The notes under the pieces were generated by a model. That model searched no databases, was not told the DNA's origin, and saw only the letters and a program-made list of their open reading frames with translations. Shown piece after piece: positions 32,498-43,384 of a DNA stretch of 64,000 nt. The stretch lies in the NCBI RefSeq assembly GCF_047511655.1, contig NC_133398.1, positions 109,818,332 to 109,882,331 on the forward strand, in the 5' to 3' direction. This DNA comes from Castor canadensis. Taxonomy: Eukaryota; Chordata; Mammalia; Rodentia; Castoridae. Position 1 is the first letter of the stretch; every line of letters starts with the position of its first letter. The translations under genes were made by a program, and so were the position numbers.

Positions 32498-33499
32498 CCT
32501 CAGTGACTCCTTCATAAACTAGATCTCCGCACTGTGTAGTTCTAATTTTCACTCTTGATAATAGAGGTAGAGGTGACAAAATTGGTCTTGTTTATTTCAC
32601 ATGCACACGCACAAGCAGGGAGTGTGCCATGGCTGGCATAAAATGTGCACTTGCTCTGGCCAGCATCCCAAACCAGCTGACTTACACAGCCTCTGATGGC
32701 TCCATGGCAATACTGAAGCTCATTTCCTCTCATACAAAGTTGCTCTGTAGAGGAAAACCTTGGCATAGACGCCAAGTGTTTTTGGTTTTTAAACCCTAGT
32801 CAAATACGAAGCTGGCTCTTTCAATGTTTGTGTGTCTGAGATAAAAACCAACTGTTCTTTTGGCGTGACATCTTTTAAAGTACCCATGATGCTTCTTTCT
32901 AAATAGGATGTGGAGGAAACCCTTCTCAAAGCCAGCCCACTGGACAGCTTGAGATGCATAAAAACCCAACCCTCTTTCTTATTGTAATAAAAGTTTTTGA
33001 GTCATTACCATGATCCAGCTGTATGCTTAATAAGATGCTACCACGACCACCAAATGCAAAGTGCCTTCCTCCAGTCCCATGGGCTGGAGGTCTATCCATC
33101 TAATGTGCACGTCTTGCCACTCCTTGGTATGTTCCTACAAATTGAAGGGAAGCAACAACGGCCAGGAATTTCCTATGAGCAGTGAGCACTGAGTCAGTCC
33201 TGACCAAGCATTTCAGGTTGTCTCACAGGCCCAAGGAGACAGGTCCCTTTTGGCTTTCCACGGTCCAGAGCTGGAGACCTGCATGGGAAGGGGAAAGTGC
33301 TTGGCCAGGTGAGTGTGGAGTCCATGTCAAGGGCAGGGAGAGAGAGTTCCCTCAAGTTCTACCCACTTTCTCTGGAGTCACAGTGACAGTCCCTGGACAG
33401 GGGATGACAATGCCTGCCTCAGAGATCTCTCATCTGGGGACAAACCCCAGATGGCACAGGGCAGAGAAGAGGGCCTCAGGTCTAAAGAGCAATGAGGCT
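32498..33499. other. Non-coding stretch, nothing recognised
   Basis: Open frames of 60-115 codons overlap in different phases without any known domain. An AATAAA lies near 32,985. I see no splice-supported exon. Confidence 0.35.
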
Positions 33500-33728
33500 C
33501 AGCCGGGTTCTGGTGGCTCACGCCTATAATCCTAGCTACTCATGAGGCAGAGATCAGGGGATTGTGGTTCAAAGCCAGCCTGGGCAAATAGCTCTTGAGA
33601 TCCTTTCTTGAAAATACCCAACACAAAAAAGGGCTGATGGAGTGGCTCAAGTGGTAGAGTGTCTGCCTAGCAAGCATGAGGTGCTGAGTTCAAACCCCAG
33701 TAATGCCAAAAATAAATAAATAAAAGAA
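33500..33728 (+). mobile_element. B1-ID composite SINE, full length
   Basis: CAGCCGGGTTCTGGTGGCTC, TAATCCTAGCTACTCATGAG, CCAACACAAAAAAGGGCTGA, GGAGTGGCTCAAGTGGTAGA and CAAACCCCAGTAATGCCAAA with an AATAAATAAATAAA tail. It is one of the best-preserved copies here. Confidence 0.95.
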
Positions 33729-34269
33729 GAGCAAAGAGACTCTGCCCCACCAGTGACACCCCAGTGCCTCTATCTACCACATCCTCCCTCCCCAGTGGCT
33801 GGCTTTGTGGGCACCAAGACTAGAGCCAGGACTTCAGGGGCAAAAGCCAGGAAGCCAGGGTACAGCAGAGGCACCCACCCTGCACATGCACAGCCTCAAG
33901 AAGCAGCGCCTCCTTCCACTTGCCCCCAGGACCCTGCACTTGGCTCCCCGCAACCAGGCCTCCACAGAAACACCATTAAATGCTACAGAGGGCTAGCGAA
34001 CAAGAGCTGGGATCCTCATGCCATGTTCATGACAACAGGATTACGCCACTACCTAGCCTAATTCTCCAGACCATCCCAGTCAGCAGTAAATTGCACAATA
34101 GGGGACAGGAAATCAGAGAGAGGAGGCAAGAGAGTTTGTCTCTAAACTCCTATTTGGCAGTCGGTACCATGGAATCAGCAGAAACTCCTTAACTTCCTTC
34201 ACTGCGGTTTCCAACTTGACGTTGTCATTAGGGAGCATTCAAGGCAAGACATTAGACAACTACCCGGGC
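33729..34269. other. Non-coding stretch, nothing recognised
   Basis: GC-richer DNA with overlapping frames of up to 102 codons and no recognised domain. Confidence 0.3.
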
Positions 34270-34360
34270 CTGGATTCCTCTGCAGATGTCAGATGGGGGC
34301 AAATGGGCAACTCACACAGCTTCTGGGAGCTTTGTTTTCCCCATCTAAAATTGTTTGTGA
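34270..34360 (+). mobile_element. Possible MIR fragment
   Basis: CTGGATTCCTCTGCAGATG, GGGCAACTCACACAGCTTCT and GTTTTCCCCATCTAAAATTG follow the MIR core order loosely. The match is short and uncertain. Confidence 0.4.
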
Positions 34361-34490
34361 GCTAGGTGAAGTGGCACGTGCCTGTAATCCCTGCTACTTG
34401 AGAGGCTAAGGAAGGAGGATCATGAGTTTGAGGCCAGCCTGGGAAACACAGCAAGACCCTGTCTCAAAAAAACAAATGACAAAAAAATAA
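34361..34490 (+). mobile_element. B1-type SINE
   Basis: GCTAGGTGAAGTGGCACGTG, CCTGTAATCCCTGCTACTTG, GAGGCCAGCCTGGGAAACAC and AAGACCCTGTCTCAAAAAAA. Confidence 0.93.
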
Positions 34491-34582
34491 GTATATAATC
34501 CCTGTTGTTGTTTTCTCTTTATCCTCTACAACTGTTGCACCTCTCTTGTGTCTATCCATTCATTTTCTTTTCTCTTTTTCTC

Positions 34583-34790
34583 TCTGGGGTACTGGGGTTT
34601 GAACTCAGGGCCCTGTGCTTGCTAGGCAGGCACCCTACCACTTGAGCCACTCCACCAGCCCTTTTCACTCTTAGATTACTTTTCAGATAAGATCTTGATT
34701 TCTTTTGCTCAAGTTAGCCTTGGATCTTGATCATCTTACCTCTGCTTCCCAAATAGCTGTGATTACAGACATGAACCACCATGCCTGGCA
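34583..34790 (-). mobile_element. B1-ID composite SINE
   Basis: GGGTACTGGGGTTTGAACTC, TGCTTGCTAGGCAGGCACCC and CACTTGAGCCACTCCACCAG, then a B1 half ending ACCACCATGCCTGGCA. Confidence 0.93.
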
Positions 34791-35465
34791 ACTCATTTTC
34801 ATTTTAAGTTGCAGTATCCTTGTCTGAGGTCATAGGAAATATGAAAGCAAGTTCTGGTGACTTAACATGGAGACTTAAACACATACATACATCTTATTTG
34901 CTTATATTTTTTTCTATGTTACTTCTTGTTTCTGTTCACAAAGCTTATTTAAGCAGCTGTTCCAAACTCATAGAACTAGTCTGCTTTCGTTCTGGGTTCT
35001 GAAAGCAAGGGAAAAATGCAGACCTTATACACATTAACTCTTGGTAAAGAGTAGATATCAGACTAATAAATAACACTGGGTGGCCCAAGACTACAGCCAC
35101 CCATTGGAGCTCATGATTGAGAAGGAGAAATGCTATCCAAGTTCTTAATGCCCATCTCTGCTCCCTCAGCTGTCCTCCTTCCTTCACAACATCCTCTAAG
35201 GATGTGCTGGTGATGAGGCTCAGAGAAGGAATCCCCAGCTGCCCTCCAAAGCAGAGAAACCAAGGGTAACCACTCAGTGACACCCTGAGTAATGCAAGAA
35301 ATACCTATGCCAAATGCTGAGGAAAACAAAGGAGATGGCCAAGGTGGGCCTTGAAGGCTGGGTTGGGCCCAGCATCCCTCAGCACTGTGCCAGCCTTCAG
35401 TTCAGCTGCCTCCCTCTGTATTCACTCATCAACCCACAGACACGTACATTTCTACACCAGCCCAA
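34791..35465. other. Non-coding stretch, nothing recognised
   Basis: Overlapping minus-strand frames of up to 112 codons show no known domain. Confidence 0.35.
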
Positions 35466-35540
35466 GCACTGACCTTCCTTGCTTGCTTCCCTCCTTCCTT
35501 CCTTTCTTTCTTCCTTGCTTCCCTCCTCCCTTCCTTCTTA
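35466..35540. repeat. (CCTT)n pyrimidine tract
   Basis: CCTTCCTTGCTTGCTTCCCT-type units continue for about 75 bp, with GCTT and TTCT variants. Confidence 0.9.
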
Positions 35541-36428
35541 CAACCAAAAGGAACTCTGTCTTAAACAAGGCATCTTAGATTTAATTGCTTCTTTCAGATG
35601 AATAAGAGAATGCAGCCATTAACCAAAATCTGCAGCTGCATGGGGTTGTGGGTGGGGGAAAGAATGACAGACAGACAGACAAGTAGTTATGCTGTGGGCT
35701 GGAAGGAAGTGATTGAGAGTGTCCCAAACCCCAGCAACATCAGAGTCAAGTTTAAACCCCACTGGAAATTTGTGGTTTGTGTGAAAATGAGATGCAAATG
35801 TTTGATAATAAACAAGCATATGGCAAATTTATTTCCGTTCCCTCTCCACTGCTTCCCCTGGATCTGTACTCCTTCTACCGCCATTAAAAAGAATTTAAAA
35901 TAAACAAACACAAGGTTTATTCTGAGAGCTCTACACAGATTAATTCTAACAGTGAGCAAAGCTGACTAAAGTGCAGCTTCCACTTGCAGAAACGGATAAC
36001 AAGAGTGATATCCATGGAAACTGATCAGAGATACAGGAAGTCTAAGACAGATCTGCGATGAGACGGATAATCAGGCTAGATGATACTGACTTATGACTCT
36101 AGTTGCAGAAACCTAAGAGAAAAAGAATTATGCCTGCAGACAGAACCGGGGTTCACATTTCAACACAACGTGCATCCACACCAAGATTTCAAGGGAACAG
36201 CTTTTTTCCTCAGAAAATAGTCAAGGATCCGGGATTCAAAGCCTGTGTGTATCCTGGCAGGCTGAGATAGTCAGGGTGCACAGGAAATGAGGGAAAACCT
36301 GCATGTTTGGATGAGGAAGATTTGCCCTCACCTTCCTGGTTCACTTATCCCCAGGGCAAGGAGTGAAATCACTGTAGACTGACTGATTGATACCATTGGA
36401 AGGCTAATTGAAGAAGGCAATTAGGTTG
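35541..36428. other. Non-coding stretch, nothing recognised
   Basis: Contains GACA repeats at about 35,667-35,681. No gene signal is seen. Confidence 0.35.
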
Positions 36429-36482
36429 GTCAGGCATGGTTGCACACAGGAGGATGAGTTAGGAGGATCATGAGTTGGAGGC
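36429..36482 (+). mobile_element. Short B1-type SINE remnant
   Basis: GTCAGGCATGGTTGCACACA joins directly to GAGGATCATGAGTTGGAGGC, so the middle of the B1 body is deleted. Confidence 0.65.
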
Positions 36483-36501
36483 CAAAAACCAAACAAACAA
36501 A

Positions 36502-36714
36502 GCTGGGCACCAGGAGCTTTGTAATCCTAGATACTCAGGAGGCAGGGATCAGGAGGATCCTGGTTCAAAGCCAGCCTGGGCAAATAGTTCACGAGACCCT
36601 ATCTCAAAAATATCCAACACAAAAAATGGACTGTTGGAGTGGATAAAGCAGTAGAGCACCTGCCTAGCAATCATTAAGCCCTGAGCTCAAACCTCAGTAC
36701 TGCCAAAAAAAAAA
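36502..36714 (+). mobile_element. B1-ID composite SINE
   Basis: GCTGGGCACCAGGAGCTTTG, TCCAACACAAAAAATGGACT and CCTGCCTAGCAATCATTAAG with a long A tail. Confidence 0.93.
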
Positions 36715-36831
36715 GCAGGAAGGTCATGTGGTTGAGGAACCCTTTGGTTAGGCCTCTGAAGCAAGCAGGGTCTGAGGAAATTTGCTTCAAACATTGGAGA
36801 AAGACTATAACTTATTTCTCAGAGACTTATG

Positions 36832-36919
36832 AGAGGGCGGAAACTGTGGCTCAAATGGTAGAGCACCTGTCTAGCAAGTACAAAGCCCTGAGTTCAAACC
36901 CCAATACTGCCAAAAGAAA
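36832..36919 (+). mobile_element. ID-like SINE half
   Basis: CTGTGGCTCAAATGGTAGAG, CACCTGTCTAGCAAGTACAA and GAGTTCAAACCCCAATACTG. Confidence 0.92.
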
Positions 36920-37019
36920 AATGTTGATGAATATCAGACACTTTGAGAGGCATACATCCATACACACAGCCTCAGCAAAGGCTGGGGTGAATTTGGCCCC
37001 TGACCTACTGACATTTCTG

Positions 37020-37118
37020 TGTTTTATTTTGTTTTTGTCATCCTGGGGTTTGAATTCATGGCCTCAAGCTTGCCAGGCAAGTGCTCTACCTCTTCAGCTA
37101 CACCTCCAGTCCCATTTC
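37020..37118 (-). mobile_element. ID-like SINE half
   Basis: CCTGGGGTTTGAATTCATGG, CTTGCCAGGCAAGTGCTCTA and CTTCAGCTACACCTCCAGTC, reversed. Confidence 0.88.
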
Positions 37119-38265
37119 TGTTCTTGGAGTTTCTAATGTGACCTGGAGGGTAATCCACAACCCTACTGCATAGACAGGACTCGATGGCCAGACAGTCCCT
37201 TTCTAGTTCCATCCCTGTCCTGGACATAATTATCGACCTTTCCCTCTTTGCCTCATTGGGACCTTGAAGACATGCACGATGTGCTATGAACTTCTGAAAG
37301 AAATCGCACTGCATAAATCATTGAGTGAAATTTAATTTTTATATTACAATAGAGAAAAGCAAGTTGGCAAAGACGGCCCTAAGGTCAGCTGAAGGGGAGC
37401 CAGGAATTGACTTCTTCATGAAGTCATTGTGCAACAAACTCCTGGCCAGATGTGACCTGACAAATGTCCACATCGCCATCAGAGAATCCTTTCATACTTA
37501 GAAAACAGATTACAAAGCAGGGAGCGGCAATTACACCAACAATGCAACAGCTGCCTGACTGATGGACTGGAATGGGCATGAATGTATGTAGTGGTCAGCG
37601 TCAATGCTTTCTGATAATCGATTTATCCCTAGCAATGGGTGCAATGCTAGGAAATCTACATAAAAGCATTATGGGCTTTGTTTGCTTAAGTGTTTCCTGA
37701 GCAAGGACCATTAGCTTCCTGAGACTTTTTGGATGTATGTGTCACTACACCCAGGATAGAACTTTGGTGGGATTCTCTTGCCTCACCCCTACCTCAAGAA
37801 CCCATTTTAAAACCCTACATGGAAAAATAAGGAAATCACACAGGAAAAAACCAAGTGACACTGCTTAATGGGTGGGTCTTGGGGGCCATGGTTTGAAAAC
37901 CACTGTTTGATCCACAAAAAAGCTCATGTCACCTGATTAATGAAATAGCATGGGAGTTTGAGGAGAATGGGAGTGTGGGGAACACTTGGACTTGGGCTGG
38001 CCTTTGCTGGGATCTATATGGGAAGGGAAGAAGGTGAAAGCCATCCAAGACAAAAACACAGCAAGGACATAGGGTGGGATGAAGCAGGTGGGAGATGAGG
38101 AGCGCCCACCAGGTTGGGTGACAGGGACTCCAGCTGGGGAGGAAGAAGGAGGACTGGGAGAGTGTGGGAGGACAAAGACATGGCAGCTCTGGAATATCAA
38201 GTTAAGAGAGCTGGTCTTCCTCCTGTGTCTCTGGGCTCTGCAATTGGTAAATTTGTTGGCTTGCT
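37119..38265. other. Non-coding stretch, nothing recognised
   Basis: No gene or named repeat. A purine-rich GGAGGAAGAAGGAGGA segment lies at about 38,136-38,155. Confidence 0.35.
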
Positions 38266-38267
38266 AA

Positions 38268-38420
38268 CAGTGACACAACAAGTACCACAGGCTGGGCAGC
38301 TACACAACCAAAATGTGCTTTCTCAAAGTCTGAGATCAAGGGAGCAGGTTGGGTTTCCCTCTGGAATCTCTCTACATCCTTTGCTTTTGGACAGCTGCTC
38401 TGTCTTCACTGGTCTTTTGC
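38268..38420 (-). mobile_element. Old LTR-like repeat fragment
   Basis: CACAACAAGTACCACAGGCT, TTCTCAAAGTCTGAGATCAA and a CT-rich continuation resemble one end of the family also seen at 26,120 and 41,180. Its other end may be 38,960-39,120. Confidence 0.45.
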
Positions 38421-38483
38421 ACTGAGGGCCCCCAACCTCCAATGGCTCCACTTAAGAGTTTCCTTTTTTGTGTGTTGTGAGTG

Positions 38484-38613
38484 TGTTTTTGTTTTCTTGG
38501 GTTTTTTGGTTTTTGAGACAGAGTCTCACTAAGTAGTCCAGGTTATCCTCAAACTCATGATCTGTGTCAGCCTCCTGAGTGCTGGGATTAAATACATGTA
38601 CCACACTCAGCTC
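38484..38613 (-). mobile_element. B1-type SINE
   Basis: TTTTTGAGACAGAGTCTCAC, AAACTCATGATCTGTGTCAG and CCTGAGTGCTGGGATTAAAT, reversed. Confidence 0.92.
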
Positions 38614-38955
38614 ACTTAGGATTTTTCAACTTTACCATGGTGTGAAAGAGGTACACATCCAAAAGAAACCATCCTCCACATTTTGAATTTGGATCTTTCC
38701 AGCTGCCTAGGGACCAGTCCTGGAGTCCTTCCTTTTGATGCTGAGCCATGGCAGTGAGCTGCAGATCCCAGCCAGGCCTGTGGTTACAAAGGTGAATGAT
38801 TCTCATGTGCTATGTGGCTGAGCAAGGATGTTTAGTAGGTTTGGTGTATGAAATGCATTTTCGACTTTGGATATTTTCAACGTATGATGTGTTTACTGGA
38901 TGTCACCCCATAGTAAACTGAGTTACATCTGTGCTTGTTTGTGTGAATCCCTTTT
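38614..38955. other. Non-coding stretch, nothing recognised
   Basis: This may be the diverged middle of the LTR-like repeat whose ends lie at 38,268 and 39,120. Confidence 0.3.
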
Positions 38956-38959
38956 TATA

Positions 38960-39122
38960 AGGAAACCATTCCTTAGAAGGATAGAGGCCCTATATGGATA
39001 AGCCCTAGATAGATAAAAGCCCACCTCAATTACCTCTTTAAAGACCCTATCTCCAAATACAGTCACATTCTGAGGTATTGGGGGGTAGGTCTAAATTTCA
39101 ACATGAATTTTGGTAGCCTAAA
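38960..39122 (-). mobile_element. Old LTR-like repeat fragment, other end
   Basis: AATTACCTCTTTAAAGACCC, TATCTCCAAATACAGTCACA, TTCTGAGGTATTGGGGG and TTTCAACATGAATTTTGGTA are characteristic phrases of a common old repeat. They recur at 41,505-41,610. Confidence 0.6.
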
Positions 39123-39720
39123 CATTGACATTTATACTTATATATTTGTGCTATGTGCTATATTTATAACATTTTATTTATAGCACAAATATAGATATAA
39201 ATATGATACGTAAATATATATCATTCTGTTATTACATACGTGTTCTAACACATGTGTTATATATTGTTATAGTGTATTTATATTACAATATATTTGAACT
39301 AGAAATAGTGGGAAGTAAATCTGGCCATGTGGAAGTGGAGAGGGTGAGACCTGGGGACAGGGAATGAAGAATAGCACACATGCAAAAAACACAACATGGC
39401 TGTGGTTAAATGCTGGCTCAGACAGTGAAATCTGTAAGTACCACAAGAGTTTGGGAAAGAAAGAAACCAACACAGAGGGGACAAAGATAAAAGGTGACAA
39501 GGGGTTGGAGCAAGAAGGGTGATAAGGTTGTAGACAGGAGAAATGAGGGGAGCTCTCCAATAATGGAAAAGGAGGCAGAACCCCCAAAACAGGCTTCATA
39601 GCTGGAGCTCTGGTGGGTGAACCTCTCTATAGAAGATCTGGATAAGACAGCATTGCTGGGGTCTCCTCCGCCAAACTCATCAGCTTAGCAAGCTGTGGCT
39701 CCAGACATGATATTTCATTT
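39123..39720. other. AT-rich then mixed non-coding stretch
   Basis: TA-rich low-complexity DNA runs from about 39,123 to 39,300. The minus-strand frame of 110 codons at 39,267-39,599 has no known domain. Confidence 0.35.
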
Positions 39721-39921
39721 ATTCATTTATTTTTTGCAGTATTGGGGCTTGAACTCAGAGCCTACACATTGACCCACTCCACCAGCCTTTTTTGTGTATG
39801 TGTGATGGGTTTTTTGAGATAAGGTCTCACGAACTACTTCCCTAGGCTGGCTTCAAACCGTGATCTTCCTGATCTCTGCCTCCTGAGTAGCTAGGATTAC
39901 AGACATGAGCCACCTGGCCAA
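39721..39921 (-). mobile_element. B1-ID composite SINE
   Basis: GTATTGGGGCTTGAACTCAG with a deleted middle of the ID half, then CCACTCCACCAGCCTTTTTT, GAGATAAGGTCTCACGAACT and AGCTAGGATTACAGACATGA. Confidence 0.92.
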
Positions 39922-41155
39922 ACATGATATTTAAGTATGCAGGATTCTGCCCCTGTATCTTCTCTGATCCTGAAAGAATGCCTACACACAACGCTGAGAA
40001 CCCCAGTCAGCAGGAAGAGCCCTCCCTTCACTCGGTGACTTGTTTTTCCTTTTCAATCCTGTTGGAATACATGAGGTGACCTCACAAAGGGGGTACAAGA
40101 AGGGTTGCCCCAGTCTGATCCACCATCATATAAATACCATTTATGCATATGTTTTATGGGACTAAGTTCTTTAAAATTTATTTTTAGACAAGCTCAAATA
40201 ACAATCTAGAAAACCAGACTCTAGAGAACAATGAGAAAATGTAGAGAAGCCAAATATAAAAATACCAGCACATGTAAAAAAATAAATAAATAAGTAAAAT
40301 TAAAAAATCAATTCACTTCCACAGATTACAGCTGGAAATTCCCAGAGGGATGAATAGATTTTGGAAGAGAAAAAGAGATTATATTTTATGGGAAAATATA
40401 CAATAACCATTCTCTTCCCATAAAGCAAGTGATGGAAGATAGTCTCTCCTCCATAGATATATTCTGCACATTTTCAGGATAATACTAACAGGAAATCAAT
40501 AGGCTCTTTTATATGTGAAAAGACATTATCTCTCTGGACTCCCACACAGCTAATTGGACTACAGAAGACCGTCACAAAACTTGCCATTCACCATTAATCT
40601 TGGTCCCAGGACAGTAAGTAGCCTCTAAGCCCAGGTCTTTGTTTATTTTTAAATTGTCCTTATTATTGTTTTTTCTTAAAGAGATAATCAGGTTCAAAGC
40701 ACCACCCTTCATTACAGCCACAGAACGTCCAGGTGATACTGCATGACAAGTGTGTGCATGGGGGGCCAGATGCTCTCGAAAGCCCCTCCTGCCCAAATCC
40801 GGGCTGGGTGACGACCATGTCAGTAGCCACCAGCAGCTTTGTCAGGGCATAATTTGACAGCAAAGACAGGCTTGGCAGGATTTATGGGCTCTACTGGTTT
40901 TTTACCTTCATTGATCTGAAATAGTACCAAAGTTAATACTAGCAAAAACCACTTTGTGCTGGGGTCATCTTCCCATGAAAGGCTTTGGTGACTGGTGGCT
41001 TTGAACACTTACTATACACGTGTTCTTAGCTGATTCCAGCACTTGCTGAGTTTCACGATGCTCATAAGACTAAATATCCTGGTTCCCCCTCCCACAAAAG
41101 GGCTAAGCACCATCTTGGTAAAACATCTTATTTTGAAACTAGAGCATAGAGCCCA
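39922..41155. other. Non-coding stretch with weak minus-strand frames
   Basis: Minus-strand frames at 40,572-40,796, 40,663-40,863 and 40,820-41,008 overlap each other. The last contains a hydrophobic WFLLVLTLVLFQI segment after a short N-terminus, like a signal peptide, and stops after KLCPDKAAGGY. I do not recognise any of them and see no coherent set of splice sites. Confidence 0.3.
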
Positions 41156-41164
41156 CTGGTGTCA

Positions 41165-41640
41165 ATAGCCGTGTCCTTGTATCAATTTGCCTGGGTTGCC
41201 ATCACAAAGTACCCGAAACTCAGAGTTTAAAGAATAGAAATGTGTTCTCTCCCAGTTCTGGAGACTACATATCCAAATTCCAAGTGGTGTCAGGGCTGCG
41301 CTCTCCCTGGCTCTAGGGGAGTGTCTGAGGGAGGCTCCTTCTAGCTTCTGGTGGTCACCTGGTGTCCCTTGGCTTATCATTACATCACTTCTATCATGTG
41401 GCTATCTTCTCCCTGTGTCTTCATGCCATATTCCCTCGGTATGTGTCTGTGTCCAGACATCTTTTTATTTAAATAAGGACACCAGTCATATTAGATGAAG
41501 ACCCACCCTAATAACCTCATTTTAACTTAATTACTTCAAATGCCCCAACTCTAAATACAGCCACATTCTCTGGCACTGGGTTAGGACTTCACTTTGACAT
41601 AACAATTTTGCAGGGACAAAAGTCAACCCATAACAACCCA
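41165..41640 (-). mobile_element. Old LTR-like interspersed repeat, near complete
   Basis: ATCACAAAGTACCCGAAACT, CCCAGTTCTGGAGACTACAT, ATAAGGACACCAGTCATATT, ACCCTAATAACCTCATTTTA and AATACAGCCACATTCTCTGG appear in the usual order. It is a non-coding LTR-type repeat, probably of the MaLR/ERVL group; the exact subfamily is uncertain. Confidence 0.6.
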
Positions 41641-41652
41641 CAAGAAACTTAC

Positions 41653-41902
41653 CTCCTATTAAACACAGACCAATGACTCCTAATGCAATCAGGTAAAATC
41701 GGGGTCTCTCACCTTTAGCACAGCTGATATTCTGTCCAGATAATTCTTTGCAACAAGGTTTATCCTGTGTGTTATGAAGGGCACTAATGAGAGCTCGACC
41801 CACAGACACCACAGCCCTTCTTCCCTTGAAACGAATCCGAATGTCTCTATTTATTGCCAGGTTTCCTCTGAGGGGGCAAAAATCATACTCCACTGAGAAA
41901 CA
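41653..41902 (-). other. Candidate exon, unrecognised
   Basis: On the minus strand an acceptor-like TTCCTTGAACTCAG is followed by an open frame beginning CFSVEYDFCPL. It continues with CCKELSGQNISC, a possible extracellular Cys-rich part, and then RFYLIALGVIGLCLIGG, a possible membrane helix. The frame passes a perfect donor AAG|GTGAGA at 41,713 and ends at another, GAG|GTAAGT, at 41,653. The encoded segment is about 80 residues. I recognise no family, and frames of this length also arise by chance here. A real exon, an exon relict or coincidence are all possible. Confidence 0.2.
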
Positions 41903-42200
41903 CTGAGTTCAAGGAAATTCAGACCAACCTTCTAGAAACGCTGTTAGTAGATTGAACATGTGCAAGAGGCGAGGACACTCACACTTCAATCAATGTTTCC
42001 TGAAAGCAATGGCCTCTGCCTGAGCAATTCCCTAGGTGACTGGATACTTTCATTAATTTAGCAAGAATTTACTGAGTGCCGAGTGCATGTCATGTGTTGA
42101 TCTTGCTTGCTACTGCGGGAAAAAAACAGAGAACATAGGAGATTTTTTAGAAAATTCCTTTCTTAAACGTCATATATTTTAGTAGGTAAGATTTAAAACA
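41903..42200. other. Non-coding stretch, nothing recognised
   Basis: If 41,653-41,902 were an exon, this would be upstream intron. No other exon is seen. Confidence 0.3.
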
Positions 42201-42418
42201 AAGCCAGGTGTCAGTGGCTCACAGCTGTAATCCTAGCTACTCAGGAGGCAGAGATCAGGAGGATTGTGGTTCGAAGCCAGCCTGGGCAAATAGTTCTCAA
42301 GACCCTATCATTAAAAACCCATCACAAAAAAGGGCTGGTGGAATGGCTCAAGTGGTAAGAACACCTGTCTAGCAAGTGTGAGGCCCTGAGTTCAAACCCC
42401 AATGCCACCAAAAACCAA
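42201..42418 (+). mobile_element. B1-ID composite SINE, full length
   Basis: AAGCCAGGTGTCAGTGGCTC, CATCACAAAAAAGGGCTGGT, CACCTGTCTAGCAAGTGTGA and CAAACCCCAATGCCACCAAA. Confidence 0.95.
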
Positions 42419-42623
42419 ATGAAGATTGAAAATAAGCAAAATAAATAAAACAAATATCATATTAGGTAGTGGTATGTGAGAATGACAAAAAACAAAGCAA
42501 GCAAGGAGGAGATGAAGTGTTGGAGTGCTGACATTTTCATATGGTGGCCTAGGAAGGGTTCAGAGACATGGGTGCAGACCAAAAACGTAGGGGACATCAA
42601 GCCATGAAGGTGGTGGCGGAGGC

Positions 42624-42654
42624 AGGGGTGGGGGTGGGGGTGGGGTGGGGGTTG
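42624..42654 (+). repeat. G-rich (GGGGTG)n tract
   Basis: Five closely spaced runs of four or more G separated by single T residues meet the pattern for an intramolecular G-quadruplex on the plus strand. Confidence 0.85.
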
Positions 42655-42886
42655 GGTAGAAGAGCATTGCAGGCAGGCAAGACAGTAAGGTCAAAGGCCT
42701 TGAGGTGGAGGTATCCCTGGTGTGTATCTGAAGAACAGAAGGCATAGCCAGACAGAGTGGACAACAGGGGAAGCTAGGAACAAAATCAGTGAGGTTATGA
42801 TGGGAGACAGACACAGGGGTCTTCTCCATTCACAGGGGGTATTGTTCAGGACTGTGAATTGTACTGAGTCCTACATGTACAGTGCT

Positions 42887-42892
<6 letters not shown>

Positions 42893-42924
<32 letters not shown>
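42893..42924. repeat. (TA)n microsatellite
   Basis: About sixteen uninterrupted TA units. Confidence 0.95.
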
Positions 42925-42927
<3 letters not shown>

Positions 42928-43067
42928 CTTGTAATAAAATCTAATTTATAAATTAGGCACGGAATGAGATTAACCACAATAACTAATAATAAATAGAACA
43001 TTTATAATAATACACTATAGTAAAAGTTATATGAATATGGCCTCTCTTTCTCTCAAAATATCTTATT

Positions 43068-43178
43068 GTGTGTCGCTCATGGTGATACATGCCTGTAATC
43101 CCAGCACTAGCGAAACTGAGACAGTACAAGTCTGAGGTCAGCCTGAGTTACATAGTGAGACCTTGTTTCAAAATATAT
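43068..43178 (+). mobile_element. B1-type SINE
   Basis: GCTCATGGTGATACATGCCT, TAATCCCAGCACTAGCGAAA and CATAGTGAGACCTTGTTTCA. Its A-rich end has become a TA run. Confidence 0.92.
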
Positions 43179-43188
43179 ATATATATGG

Positions 43189-43361
43189 TTGGGCACCAGT
43201 GGCTCACGCCTATAATCCTAGCTACTCAAGAGGCAGAAATCAGGAAGATCGAGATTTGAAGCCCAAGCAAATAGTTTGAGGGACCCTATCTCGAAAATAT
43301 CCATCACAAAATGGGCTGGTGCAATGGCTAAAAGTGAAGGCCCTGAGTTCAAGCCCAGTAC
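43189..43361 (+). mobile_element. B1-ID composite SINE, ID half shortened
   Basis: GTTGGGCACCAGTGGCTCAC, TCCATCACAAAATGGGCTGG and AGTGAAGGCCCTGAGTTCAA. The TAGAGTGCCTGCCTAGCAAG part of the ID half is deleted. Confidence 0.93.
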
Positions 43362-43381
43362 CACACACACACACACACACA
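43362..43381. repeat. (CA)n microsatellite in a SINE tail
   Basis: Ten CA units replace the A-rich tail of the SINE to its left. Confidence 0.93.
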
Positions 43382-43384
43382 AAT

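Noticed and set aside
34820..35283. Short frames with hydrophobic stretches
   Set aside because: No splice signals, no known domain, and the phases change without support.
43362..43381. Possible CRISPR-like or other regularly spaced repeat array among the many repeated short motifs at 26-47 kb
   Set aside because: The repeated motifs are SINE consensus segments with irregular spacing in a mammalian genome.
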